A stretch of 64,000 nt of DNA. It comes from an uncultured Methanoregula sp. (GTDB lineage: Archaea > Halobacteriota > Methanomicrobia > Methanomicrobiales > Methanospirillaceae). Of this stretch, positions 38,115 to 46,249 are shown piece by piece. Positions within the stretch are counted from its first letter, which is position 1. Each line of letters begins with the position of its first letter. The translations under genes were made by a program, and so were the position numbers. The notes beneath the pieces were generated by a model. It did no database searches, was not told the DNA's origin, and saw only the letters and a program-made list of their open reading frames with translations. The DNA lies in the NCBI RefSeq assembly GCF_963677065.1, contig NZ_OY781872.1, positions 1,855,419 through 1,919,418 of the forward strand, in the 5' to 3' direction.

Positions 38115-38507
38115 ATCTCCTTCATATTCAATTCATCTTGGAGCATTATCGTCTCGGTATTCCTAATAATCAATTTGTCTTATTAAGATTATTAATCTCC
38201 ATTAATAATGTATGATAGGTTTCATCATCGCGTTCTGCTTTTTTAATCTTGCCTTCCCGTTTAGGGTAGAATTGCGGGCTGACATCGATTATTTTTTAGT
38301 CATCAAACGGGATACTTCCTTTAAGAACGATGATTTAACTTGCTAATCTGCAATAACTTAATAAGTCACTATCTGAAAAATAACTCGGCCTCGTGTTTTT
38401 TGCAAGGATTCACAAGGGGATATTTAGGGGGACTATTTCTTAGCTGAAATGTGCAGCCTAAAAAAACTTCTATCCCCTAGAATCATTCATAATTAATCAA
38501 GGATGTT
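38115..38507. other. AT-rich intergenic region upstream of radical SAM operon
   Basis: A 393-base spacer between two minus-strand genes. It should hold the promoter of the 28788-38114 operon. It also contains a frameshifted coding-like segment at 38170-38303, described separately. The rest shows no repeats or RNA genes. Confidence 0.6.
38170..38303 (-). pseudogene. Frameshifted small ORF (would encode about 44 aa)
   Basis: On the minus strand an ATG at 38303 reads MTKK then hits TAA within a run of six A. One extra A would join it to a well-formed frame ending in TGA at 38172-38170: IIDVSPQFYPKREGKIKKAE, then RDDETYHTLLMEINNLNKTN. An AAGGAAG ribosome site lies 11 bases before the ATG. The predicted peptide is charged and protein-like, with a helical second half. 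Either this is a small gene broken by a homopolymer deletion, or the assembly has a one-base error. I recognise no family. Confidence 0.4.
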
Positions 38508-39413
38508 TCAGGCAATATTATTGATTTGTTTATACCACGAGATATATTTCCTTACCCCGTCCTCAAAGGTGGTCTTTGCCTCCCAGTTGAGTTCCTTCTT
38601 TGCCTTTGCGCTGGAGACTTTCTTTCCCCCAAAATCACCCGGGCGTGACGGTACATACCTTATTCCGACGTTCCCTACAAGTTTCTGGACGGTCTCTGCA
38701 ACTTCCTTGACCGTGATGGGGCGCTGGCCGTCGATATTGTATATTTTGTTCTCCGCAGCTTTCTGGAGTGCAGCGACATTCCCTTCAGCTAGATCTTCCA
38801 CATAGATGAACTGCCGGAACTGGCTACCGTCACCTGCAAGTGTGAGCTCCTCTCCCTTGAAGGCCTTGTCAACAAAGATCGGGACAATCGCACCCGAACG
38901 TGCACGAGGACCGTACGGGATACCATAACGTAGGATTGTATATTTTATTCCATACAGGTCGCTGTAATTCTGGCAATAATATTCGGAGACCAGTTTCGTT
39001 GTTGAGTAAAGGTGGGCTGGAGTGCGAATTGGTGTGTTCTCGTCTACTTCCAACGTGTCGGTAGTCTGGTACACCCAGTCAGTGCTGCCATAAATTACCC
39101 TTTCCACTTCCATCTTTCGGGCTGCCTCAAGTACATTGATCGTGCCGGATGTGTTGACCCGTTCTGAGTAATGGGGGTGCTCGAATACATCCTTGACATC
39201 GGCAATCGCAGCGAGATGGTAGACGACATCAACATCTTTCATGGCCCGTTCCAGTTCGTCAAGGTTGAGGATGCTGCCATAAAAATGTTTGATTGAGCTC
39301 CAATATCGGGGCTGAATAAAGTCAAAAATCAGTACATCTTCACCTTTTGCAAGGAGCTTGTCGACAAGGTGCGAACCAATAAACCCTGATCCGCCCGTAA
39401 CCATTACCGTCAT
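38508..39413 (-). CDS. NAD-dependent epimerase/dehydratase (UDP-glucose 4-epimerase-like)
   Basis: A 301-aa extended SDR with GGSGFIGSHLVDKL from residue 7, VVYHLAAIADV near 74-84, and catalytic Tyr-Lys in LYSTTKLVSEYY. RYGIPYGPRARSGAIVP and GDGSQFRQFIYVEDLAEG are typical of the sugar-binding half. Its start overlaps the aminotransferase stop by four bases. AAIADV links it to the epimerase at 16887 (AAIADI), hinting at a shared substrate type. The pair 38508-40531 repeats the epimerase-aminotransferase order of 33300-35314, but here the aminotransferase comes first in transcription. Confidence 0.87.
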   Translation of the reverse strand: MTVMVTGGSGFIGSHLVDKLLAKGEDVLIFDFIQPRYWSSIKHFYGSILNLDELERAMKDVDVVYHLAAIADVKDVFEHPHYSERVNTSGTINVLEAARKMEVERVIYGSTDWVYQTTDTLEVDENTPIRTPAHLYSTTKLVSEYYCQNYSDLYGIKYTILRYGIPYGPRARSGAIVPIFVDKAFKGEELTLAGDGSQFRQFIYVEDLAEGNVAALQKAAENKIYNIDGQRPITVKEVAETVQKLVGNVGIRYVPSRPGDFGGKKVSSAKAKKELNWEAKTTFEDGVRKYISWYKQINNIA

Positions 39414-40531
39414 TTTAACACCGTCTTTAATGAATCAACAACATACATCGCCTGTTCATCGGTCATTGTAGCGAAGACCGGCAAACAAATGTGTCGGCTG
39501 CAGAGATCCTCAGCAACTGGGAGTTCTCCACCTTTGAAACCAAGCATATCTTTGAATATCGGTTGTAAATGGCAGGGTAACTCATAGACCTCCCCGCTCA
39601 GATTCACGCTGTACTTTTCCTTGAGTTCTTTTTTCAGTACAGCTCGGTCTATTCCTTTCTTGAGGATTGCACAATATTTGTAATAATTTGATATATTCCC
39701 TGCGGGACATTTCACCGTTGTGAGTCCCTTGATTCCTGTCAGTTCTTTATCATAGATTTTCGCAACTTCACGGCGTCTCTGAATGAATTCTTCCAGCCGT
39801 GCGAACTGTGCAAGTCCAATGATGGCATGGATCTCGCTCATCCGCCAGTTGTAACCCATCTCTGTATGAACGTTCCCGAAAAATCCTGCTTTGCCCTGGT
39901 CTCGGAATACAAGTGCACGTTCATAGGTTTTCTTGTCGTCTGTGACAATCATCCCCCCCTCCCCGCTGGTCATGACCTTAGTAGGATAGAATGAGAACGA
40001 ACCGGCATCACCAAAGGATCCGGCTTTCTTTCCATTCAAAGTACTTCCATGTGCATGGGCTGCGTCCTCAAGAAGGAATAAATTATGATCATCACAGATT
40101 TTGCGAACCTCCCTGATTTCCGGAGTGACAAGACCTCCTATATGGACTGCTATCACACCTTTGGTATTCTTCGTTATTTTTTCCTGCAGAGAGACTGGGT
40201 CGATGCACAGGTTTTCTGTAATATCGGCAAACTCGACATTTCCTCCTGCGTGGATGACAGAAGCTGGTGTTGCAAAAAAGGTATTTGTTGGGACGATTAC
40301 GGATTTATCTTTCACATCAAAAACCCGAAGCGGAATCTCTAATGATGATGTTCCACTATTAACGGCAACTGCATATTGAACCCCACAATATGTTGCAAAT
40401 TTTTCTTCAAACTCTTTCCCATATTTGCCTAATGTTAATTGTCCGGATTCTAGCGCACCATCGATATTTTGTAATATTTTCTTCCGATCTTGTTCTGGAA
40501 AATATATTTTTGCTGCCGGAATGTTCATCAT
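39410..40531 (-). CDS. DegT/DnrJ/EryC1/StrS-family sugar aminotransferase
   Basis: A 373-aa PLP-dependent sugar transaminase. Shared family elements are NSGTSSLEIPL, VIVPTNTFFATPA, LLEDAAHAHGS and the lysine in SFSFYPTKVMTSGEGG. The end CRHICLPVFATMTDEQ closely follows the paralogue at 33300, as do the strings CHLQPIF and SFYPTKVMT. The first two residues are both methionine; either may start. It overlaps the epimerase downstream by four bases. Upstream is a 650-base spacer with decayed coding-like segments. Confidence 0.9.
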   Translation of the reverse strand: MMNIPAAKIYFPEQDRKKILQNIDGALESGQLTLGKYGKEFEEKFATYCGVQYAVAVNSGTSSLEIPLRVFDVKDKSVIVPTNTFFATPASVIHAGGNVEFADITENLCIDPVSLQEKITKNTKGVIAVHIGGLVTPEIREVRKICDDHNLFLLEDAAHAHGSTLNGKKAGSFGDAGSFSFYPTKVMTSGEGGMIVTDDKKTYERALVFRDQGKAGFFGNVHTEMGYNWRMSEIHAIIGLAQFARLEEFIQRRREVAKIYDKELTGIKGLTTVKCPAGNISNYYKYCAILKKGIDRAVLKKELKEKYSVNLSGEVYELPCHLQPIFKDMLGFKGGELPVAEDLCSRHICLPVFATMTDEQAMYVVDSLKTVLK

Positions 40532-41183
40532 AAATATCAGTTATGCATATGAAGATAAAGGCATTTATTTTTTGGGCCTTATTTGGGTTATAAGGAATCC
40601 ACTCCAAACGTTTTGTCAACGGATTCGATCCTTCACGTTCGATTGCGTACTCAATTGGTTTATGAAGATGAACTATCCTGATGAGAAACGATCACAGATA
40701 TTGCCAGCGATTCATCCAGAATCCTATTAATCATTGCCCCTCTTTTATTCCTCGTGAACTGGTGGGATAGAAACCGGTTTTTAAAATCTCAATTGCAGTC
40801 GATACTTATCGATTGGTTATCATAGGTCTGATAATTTCCCCGCACTAATCCATAATATCCTTGCATTTTGGTAAACATTGGTGAAACAATGCTACAAAGT
40901 TGGATATTCAGACCATAACCATGGATATTGGATCCTACATTTCGCAGATCACCAGGACGAAATATTAATTACCAAAAGCTTGTCCCATAACGTTGCGGAT
41001 ATTCGGAGCATGATCCTCCCGATTCACAATGAACTGTTAATTTTGGGAATTTACAGAGACGATGATCGTTTTGCTGATCAGCTCAAAGTATATGTTGGAT
41101 ATAACTCTGTGTCTTGTAATGAGTATCACGTTATTTTAATTATCAGAGCATTAGTAAACATTATTGAATACGTAAATTTCGTC
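40532..41183 (-). pseudogene. Spacer with decayed coding-like fragments
   Basis: This 652-base stretch has no intact gene I trust. On the minus strand several frames read like degraded protein. One is HLHKPIEYAIEREGS then TKRLEWIPYNPNKAQK, around 40560-40670. Another is STAIEILKTGFYPTSSRGIK, near 40740-40800. A third contains FRPGDLRNVGSNIHGYGL near 40920-40965, which recalls the SAM-binding loop of FkbM methyltransferases (RPGD..D.VGANIGYY.L). Stops and frame changes separate them. A 122-codon plus-strand frame (40878-41246) also crosses the region, but it runs into the Wzt gene and has no recognisable features. I read the region as remains of one or more island genes. Confidence 0.35.
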
Positions 41184-42437
41184 CTATTTCCATTCATGCG
41201 TAACATGAAATACCCCGGAATTTCCTTTTTTTGGATTATAACCTGACTTATACGGATCGCATTCATTGATATAAAAAGAATATGCATTCTCCAGACGATC
41301 AATGCATTCGATCCCATGAATATTGAGTCCGCATTTTATCAGATATTCTCCTGTGTATAACCGGGGGGGACTAATGTTACATTCAATCATATTGATACCC
41401 GGTTTCAGAAAAACATCTTTCTTTTGCATAAGTGAGGAATCAAACATACAAAAATTTTGTATCTCATCAGAAATATAAAATGTCGCAGAACATCTCACTT
41501 CTGAGTAAGACTCTACTTTCATTTGTATTGTCAGCGGTTTTAATGGATCAATTATTTCAGGATTCTTTTTATTTTCGGAAATTATCGTAATATCAATAAT
41601 TTTTGCGCGAAGTGAACAATATTTTTCCCGCTTTCGTTCTGCAAGAGGAATTTTTTTCCCAGTATCTTCATTATTGGCGTTAAGGTAATAATCAACTGCG
41701 TCATCTGTGTTGCCATCAAACTGGACTTTTCCTGTATGAATGACAATTGTTCGGTTACATAAGGCCTTGACAGCAGTCAGATTATGGCTTACAAAAATAA
41801 CGGTTCGTCCCTCTCTCCCAACATCCCCCATTTTGCCTAGGCATTTCTTTTGGAAACTTGCATCACCTACAGCAAGAACTTCATCAACTAGTAATATTTC
41901 AGGCTCAAGATGTGCAGCAACAGCGAAAGCCAGCCGGACATACATGCCGCTCGAGTATCGCTTCACTGGCGTATCAATAAATTGTTCAATTTCTGAAAAT
42001 TTTACTATCTCTTCGAACTTATTATCAATTTCCTGCCTTTTCATGCCGAGAATAGACCCAGATAAATAAATATTCTCCCGACCGGTTAATTCTGGGTGAA
42101 ACCCGGTTCCCACTTCAAGAAGTGCGCCGATACGTCCATATAGTTCGACATATCCTTTTGTTGGGTGCGTGATACGGGATAAAATTTTCAGTAATGTACT
42201 TTTCCCTGCGCCATTTTTTCCAATTATTCCAATAACTTCTCCCTTTCCAATATCAAATGACACATCATCCAATGCCCAAAATCCCTCGCGTGATGGGGTA
42301 TGATGCATTTTCTTAAATGGAGATTTCAATGAATTGACAATCGCATCTCGAAATGTGTGATATTGCTCCTGCGAACCGCCGATCTGATATTGTTTGGCAA
42401 GATGGCTGACGCGAATTGCTGGGATTTTGTCGGTCAT
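41184..42437 (-). CDS. wzt: Polysaccharide ABC exporter ATP-binding protein (Wzt-like) with sugar-binding C-terminus
   Basis: ATPase of an ABC-2 polysaccharide exporter. The nucleotide-binding domain (first 240 residues) has Walker A GKNGAGKST, signature YSSGMYVRLAFA, Walker B LLVDEVLAVGD and the switch histidine in FVSHN. A C-terminal extension of about 170 residues, beta-rich (KPLTIQMKVESYSEV, FLKPGINMIECNI, LYTGEYLIKCGLNI), matches the Wzt carbohydrate-binding domain that recognises the finished glycan. A GTG at 42470 would overlap the permease stop (GTGA). I chose the ATG at 42437, which has GGTG eight bases upstream; the GTG remains possible. Confidence 0.9.
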   Translation of the reverse strand: MTDKIPAIRVSHLAKQYQIGGSQEQYHTFRDAIVNSLKSPFKKMHHTPSREGFWALDDVSFDIGKGEVIGIIGKNGAGKSTLLKILSRITHPTKGYVELYGRIGALLEVGTGFHPELTGRENIYLSGSILGMKRQEIDNKFEEIVKFSEIEQFIDTPVKRYSSGMYVRLAFAVAAHLEPEILLVDEVLAVGDASFQKKCLGKMGDVGREGRTVIFVSHNLTAVKALCNRTIVIHTGKVQFDGNTDDAVDYYLNANNEDTGKKIPLAERKREKYCSLRAKIIDITIISENKKNPEIIDPLKPLTIQMKVESYSEVRCSATFYISDEIQNFCMFDSSLMQKKDVFLKPGINMIECNISPPRLYTGEYLIKCGLNIHGIECIDRLENAYSFYINECDPYKSGYNPKKGNSGVFHVTHEWK

Positions 42438-42466
42438 TTTTTTAACACCATTCATTATTGTTCGAA

Positions 42467-43315
42467 TCACACAATATCCGCGTAATACTGCTCCATCCGT
42501 CGGAAATAAAACATTCCGGAAACAAGTAGAACAACAACCATTGCTATTGAAACAAGGATAATCGAACCGGGGATATCCGTACCCAGCAATGCCCAGCGGA
42601 AACCTTCGATCACACCCACCATCGGGTTCAAGCCGTATAGGTAACGGATGGATTCTGGTATCATACTAGCCGGATAGACAACTGGCGATGCATACATCCA
42701 GATCTGGATAAGGAACGGGACTGTATACTGAAAGTCCCGGTATCGGACATTTAATGCAGAGAGCCAGAGCCCGACACCAAGCGATGTGGCTAGTGCGAGG
42801 ATGATAAATAGCGGGAGGAATACGACATTCAACGTAGGGACAAATCCATAATACGCCATCATAATTATCAGGATTACCATTGAAACAATGAAGTCAACGA
42901 GTGGTGACAGGATCCCAGAAATTGGCATGATCAGTCGTGGGAAGTACACCTTAGTCATAATGTTTGAGTTTATCACCATGCTCGTTGTTGAGCGGGTGAG
43001 GCCTTCAGAGAACAGCATCCATGGAAGAAGTGCAGCAAAGGAAAAAAGCGGGTAGGGTACCCCATCCGATGGGATCTGTGCAAACCCTCCAAAAATAATT
43101 GTGAAGATCACCATCATGAAGAGAGGTTGGATGATTGCCCACGCAAACCCGAGAGCAGTCTGTTTGTAACGGATTTTGATATCCCGCATTGTAAACGAAG
43201 TCAGAAGTTCCCGGTAATTCCAGATTTCATGGAGATCAACCGGCACCCATTTGCGGGGTGGACGGATAATAAGTGTTGGAGATATGGGAATCTGGACCTG
43301 TTCGATATCAGTCAT
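42467..43315 (-). CDS. wzm: Polysaccharide ABC-2 exporter permease (Wzm-like)
   Basis: A 282-aa membrane protein with six predicted membrane spans and the ABC-2 layout: a cytoplasmic N-terminus with YRELLTSFTMRDIKIRYKQT, the segment QTALGFAWAIIQPLFMMVIF, and the later NVRYRDFQYTVPFLIQIWMYASPVVYP block with the Y-R-D motif. It partners with the Wzt-like ATPase, moving a lipid-linked glycan to the outer face of the membrane. Together they imply that the island's product is assembled inside and exported whole. The promoter side contains several AT-only stretches between 43380 and 43450. Confidence 0.92.
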   Translation of the reverse strand: MTDIEQVQIPISPTLIIRPPRKWVPVDLHEIWNYRELLTSFTMRDIKIRYKQTALGFAWAIIQPLFMMVIFTIIFGGFAQIPSDGVPYPLFSFAALLPWMLFSEGLTRSTTSMVINSNIMTKVYFPRLIMPISGILSPLVDFIVSMVILIIMMAYYGFVPTLNVVFLPLFIILALATSLGVGLWLSALNVRYRDFQYTVPFLIQIWMYASPVVYPASMIPESIRYLYGLNPMVGVIEGFRWALLGTDIPGSIILVSIAMVVVLLVSGMFYFRRMEQYYADIV

Positions 43316-43459
43316 AAAATGTAATTACTGATTTTGTTTTTGGATTACTTATATCTGGTGAGTAGGTAGACTACTGCCTTATCAACACTCAAAATCATTT
43401 TATATAAAAATAATAAATTGAACGGTCTAGATAATCGTTTTATATAATCTCAATGAATT

Positions 43460-43479
43460 AAAAGGATCAAAAAGATAAA
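43460..43479 (-). terminator. T-rich terminator after tRNA-Thr
   Basis: Just downstream of the tRNA-Thr 3' end the transcript would read UUUAUCUUUUUGAUCCUUUU, a T-rich run of the kind that ends archaeal transcription. No hairpin is needed or seen. Confidence 0.3.
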
Positions 43480-43483
43480 TTGA

Positions 43484-43556
43484 AGCCTCAGCCGTGATTT
43501 GAACACGGGACCTGCTGATTACAAGTCAGCCGCTCTGCCAACTAAGCCACTGAGGC
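43484..43556 (-). tRNA. tRNA-Thr (anticodon TGT)
   Basis: Folds as a full cloverleaf on the minus strand. The acceptor is GCCTCAG paired with CTGAGGC. The D arm is GCTTAGTTGGCAGAGC. The anticodon arm is GCTGA-CTTGTAA-TCAGC with anticodon TGT at the loop centre, and the T arm is CCGTG-TTCAAAT-CACGG. The discriminator is T, as expected for archaeal tRNA-Thr. There is no intron and no encoded CCA. It sits at the right edge of the glycan island with its 3' end facing the island, the usual orientation for tRNA-targeted integration, though I see no duplicated 3' end at the left edge. Confidence 0.95.
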
Positions 43557-43889
43557 GCCATATACAATAGAATTTTTATGATAAAAAATGTGGTGTTGAG
43601 GGGAGACTAATCTTTTTGAATATATCCAATTTTCTCGATAACTCAGGATCCATATTTTTTACATACGGTCAAAAACCCTAAAAAGGCTCTCCCTTGACAC
43701 GGGGGAACGCCATTATCCCGAGCTCAAATTTAACCCGGATTATCAGAATCCCTGGTGGGGGTACATTTTTTGAACCCTGTTGTCCACAAGGTAATAAATG
43801 TCTTCAATAATCCCCCTTTTTGCCAAAAAACCTGATATTCTGGTAATTATATTTTCCCTTTAGCGGGGTTCTGATATGCCCCTTTTCAG

Positions 43890-43906
43890 CTATCTGATTC
43901 AGATAG
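43890..43906. repeat. Perfect palindrome, possible operator
   Basis: CTATCTGA-T-TCAGATAG, two eight-base arms with a one-base centre, about 255 bases upstream of mmp10. It could bind a dimeric regulator. It is too far from the coding sequence to judge and has no second copy that I noticed. Confidence 0.3.
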
Positions 43907-44127
43907 ATCCTGATAAAACTGCCCGTGTATACAATTTATGACCCGGTTTTTTCCTCCGAGATTCACGTTTTCCTTCCAATTATCGGATAATCGATCTGCC
44001 GAGTACTCCCGTTTTCATGTCCCTATACCCATTTTCGGTTCTTTTTCAGTAAACATACAATTGAATTCAAATATTCCTCCTCTGATAAAAACCGGGTAAA
44101 ATCCACATGTCAAATATCCATTGCAAT

Positions 44128-44136
44128 ATCTTATAC
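44128..44136 (+). promoter_or_regulatory. TATA-like element of mmp10
   Basis: ATCTTATAC lies about 30 bases before the mmp10 ATG. This spacing fits an archaeal promoter that gives a nearly leaderless message, which agrees with the absence of a Shine-Dalgarno sequence before 44163. Confidence 0.35.
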
Positions 44137-44162
44137 GCTCCAAAAAAAACCTACTAATAGCA

Positions 44163-45392
44163 ATGTCACAGCTGACCGTGGATATCGGAGGGAGCCCGGG
44201 CATCAACTGCCGCGGTTTCTGTGAATACTGTTACTTCAGGCATGTTAATGGGGTTCAGCCATTAGGGTGCCGGTATTGTCTTCCGTTCAAGAAAGGGTGC
44301 GATTACTGTACTCGTGGAATCCGTGAGGAATATGCCGGGTTCAAGGACCTGAAAACCATTGCCGATGAGACGCTCGCAAACCTCCAGTCCCGGACGGGGG
44401 ATCTTGACCGGATCACGATCAGCGGTGGTGGCGACCCGAGCTGCTATCCGCGGTTTACCGAACTGATCGAACTTCTCGGAACCATGGAAGCCCCCCTGCA
44501 TATCGGGTACACCAGTGGAAAGGGCTGGGATGATCCTGCCGTCGCAGATCTGCTGATCGATCAGGGTCTTGCGGAAATCTCTTTTACAGTTTTTGCATCG
44601 GATCCTCTTCTCCGTAAAAGATACATGCACGATCCCACGCCGGAAGCGTCCCTGAAGATTCTTGAGCGGCTGTGCGGGTCGGTTGATGTTTACGCGGCGG
44701 CAGTTATCCTGCCTGGGATCAATGATGGCGTGGTCCTTGAGAAAACCTGTTCATGGCTTGACGAACGCGGGGCCAAAGGCATAATCCTGATGCGGTTTGC
44801 TAATGCCCGGGAGCAGGGTCTCATTCTCGGGAATGGTCCCATCATAAAAGATCAGCCCGTTCAGTCTGTGACTTCGTTTAAAAACCTTATAACGAATTTA
44901 CAGGGGAAATATTCCATGAAGATTTCCGGTACCCCCCTCTGGGATCCGGATATCGGATCCCCATTTGCGATCCTGAATGAACCGGGTCTGCTGAAAAAGC
45001 TTCCCCGGGTTGAGCGCCATGCTTCTGTCGTCAGTGGCAGTGTTGCTGCACCGTTTATTGAACAGGTACTCCAAATGTGCGGCTCAACAGACCCGGTTAT
45101 TGCCGTGAACAAGGAGATTGCCTGCCTGATCACGGGAGAAGATCTTCTTGAGCTGGATATCAAGGCGATGCGGGATACCATCATCATTCCCGGCCGGGCA
45201 TTTGTTCATGATGCCGAACTGGAGGATATGGTTTCGCGGGATGGAATTCATCGCACTGCAGTTCGCGGCCCGGAGATGCTGACTGCGGATGCGGAAACCA
45301 GCATGGGGATGACCCGCGATGAAGTCCTGACTATGGAACTGGATGGTTTTGCAGAACTAATCCGAACGATAAACCGGTTCGGACAACGGTAA
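44163..45392 (+). CDS. mmp10: Mmp10, methyl-coenzyme M reductase arginine methyltransferase
   Basis: Cobalamin-dependent radical SAM enzyme (methanogenesis marker 10) that C-methylates an active-site arginine of McrA. The N-terminal MSQLTVDIGGSPGINCRG is diagnostic. The radical SAM cysteines are in CRGFCEYC (CxxxCxxC), and a cysteine-rich loop GCRYCLPFKKGCDYC follows, as in the characterised enzyme. ISGGGDPSCYPR contacts SAM. The open frame starts 42 bases earlier, but the ATG at 44163 gives the family N-terminus (409 aa) and fits a leaderless promoter. This gene shows that the host is a methanogen. The mcr operon is not in the window. Confidence 0.95.
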   Translation: MSQLTVDIGGSPGINCRGFCEYCYFRHVNGVQPLGCRYCLPFKKGCDYCTRGIREEYAGFKDLKTIADETLANLQSRTGDLDRITISGGGDPSCYPRFTELIELLGTMEAPLHIGYTSGKGWDDPAVADLLIDQGLAEISFTVFASDPLLRKRYMHDPTPEASLKILERLCGSVDVYAAAVILPGINDGVVLEKTCSWLDERGAKGIILMRFANAREQGLILGNGPIIKDQPVQSVTSFKNLITNLQGKYSMKISGTPLWDPDIGSPFAILNEPGLLKKLPRVERHASVVSGSVAAPFIEQVLQMCGSTDPVIAVNKEIACLITGEDLLELDIKAMRDTIIIPGRAFVHDAELEDMVSRDGIHRTAVRGPEMLTADAETSMGMTRDEVLTMELDGFAELIRTINRFGQR

Positions 45393-45405
45393 AAAAAAAT
45401 AGAAA

Positions 45406-45906
45406 TCAGATTAATGCGGCAGTGATTCCGCCGATACCCGACTGGATGATCAGTGCCACAGCAATGATGACGCCAGCCATTTCAAGGGCAACTGCAACAT
45501 TTCCTTTCTTGAGCTCTTCGAACTCATCGATTCCCTTGGTAAGTTTGTCGAGGATGTTGAGTGCAAGGTAGATTGCACCGACTGCAAGAAGGATACCGAG
45601 AATAAGCTGGATGAATGCAACGCAGATTGCGATGAGACCATCGGCTGAGGTCAGGCCGAGTGCGGTTGCTTTGCTGATACCAACAGAGATCCCTGAAACC
45701 CCGGACTGGACAATCAATGCAATTGCAATGAAAATTGCTGCAACGACAACCCCGAAGGCAACGTTGCCCTTTGCAAGTTCTTTCTGTTCGTCAATCTTTC
45801 CGGTTACTTTTCCGAATACGGAGAATCCGATATACAGTGCAACCACTGCAAAAACGATTGCAATGATTAACTGTATAATTCCTACTGCTGCATTTACAAG
45901 AAGCAT
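45406..45906 (-). CDS. DUF350 membrane protein with two internal repeats
   Basis: A 166-aa membrane protein made of two tandem DUF350-like units, each with a pair of hydrophobic helices around a charged loop. Unit 1 has GIIQLIIAIVFAVVALYIGF then DEQKELAKGNVAFGVV. Unit 2 has AFIQLILGILLAVGAIYLAL then DEFEELKKGNVAVALE. The shared E-L-x-K-G-N-V-A string shows internal duplication. Function is not known; the family is broad and found in bacteria and archaea. The ribosome site AGGTGA is four bases before the ATG. It is convergent with mmp10, 13 bases from its stop. Confidence 0.85.
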   Translation of the reverse strand: MLLVNAAVGIIQLIIAIVFAVVALYIGFSVFGKVTGKIDEQKELAKGNVAFGVVVAAIFIAIALIVQSGVSGISVGISKATALGLTSADGLIAICVAFIQLILGILLAVGAIYLALNILDKLTKGIDEFEELKKGNVAVALEMAGVIIAVALIIQSGIGGITAALI

Positions 45907-46067
45907 TTTTCACCTACAATTCAGGATCAGTGTTGGATCATACCGCACTTAAATTTTTTTAAGAAACCCGGAAAATACCAACAAACTGTTTGCCAAAATG
46001 GATTTTGGGCGCATAAACCCGAGGATGTGTCCGGAAACAAATAGAATACCGCATGCAGAAAATTGGA

Positions 46068-46181
46068 TGCTGCGGGAGGGTTACGATCCCCCGATCTCCA
46101 GATGTCTCAAAGCCTGAACGATCAAACGCGTTCGATTGAACCCTATGAGTCTGGCGCCCTAACCAGCTAGGCCACCGCAGC
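46068..46181 (-). tRNA. Elongator tRNA-Met (anticodon CAT) with a 40-nt intron
   Basis: The 114-base gene folds once the intron (46104-46143) is removed. The acceptor is GCTGCGG with CCGCAGC. The D arm is GCCTAGCTGGTTAGGGC. The anticodon arm is CCAGA-CTCATAA-TCTGG, the T arm is GGGGG-ATCGTAA-CCCTC, and the discriminator is A. The intron lies at the canonical position after base 37. The splice region forms a bulge-helix-bulge: the four-base helix CTCA/TGAG lies between the three-base bulges TA^G and AC^A. The acceptor does not start AGCGGG, so it is not the initiator. RtcB and archease, which rejoin such exons, are encoded 8-10 kb away. Confidence 0.93.
46104..46143 (-). other. tRNA-Met intron with bulge-helix-bulge splice sites
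   Basis: A 40-base intron starting GGGTTC and ending GAGAC. An inner hairpin can form between ATCGAAC and GTTTGAT with one G-U pair. The CTCA/TGAG central helix and two three-base bulges fit recognition by the archaeal splicing endonuclease. Confidence 0.88.
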
Positions 46182-46249
46182 ACAAAAGTGCATAATAGAA
46201 ACGCCGTAAAAATAGTTAAAGGTTCTCATACGGCGTTAATCCAGAGGGA

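Larger units (their letters stand above)
43557..44162. other. Intergenic region between tRNA-Thr and mmp10
   Basis: A 606-base spacer of divergent polarity. It contains the promoter for tRNA-Thr on its left and for mmp10 on its right. A 17-base palindrome is at 43890-43906. Short open frames exist on both strands, but none has a ribosome site or protein-like sequence that I can support. Confidence 0.6.

Noticed and set aside
40878..41246. 122-codon plus-strand frame in the 40.5-41.2 kb spacer
   Set aside because: Overlaps the end of the Wzt gene, has no ribosome site or known motif, and minus-strand fragments are more protein-like.
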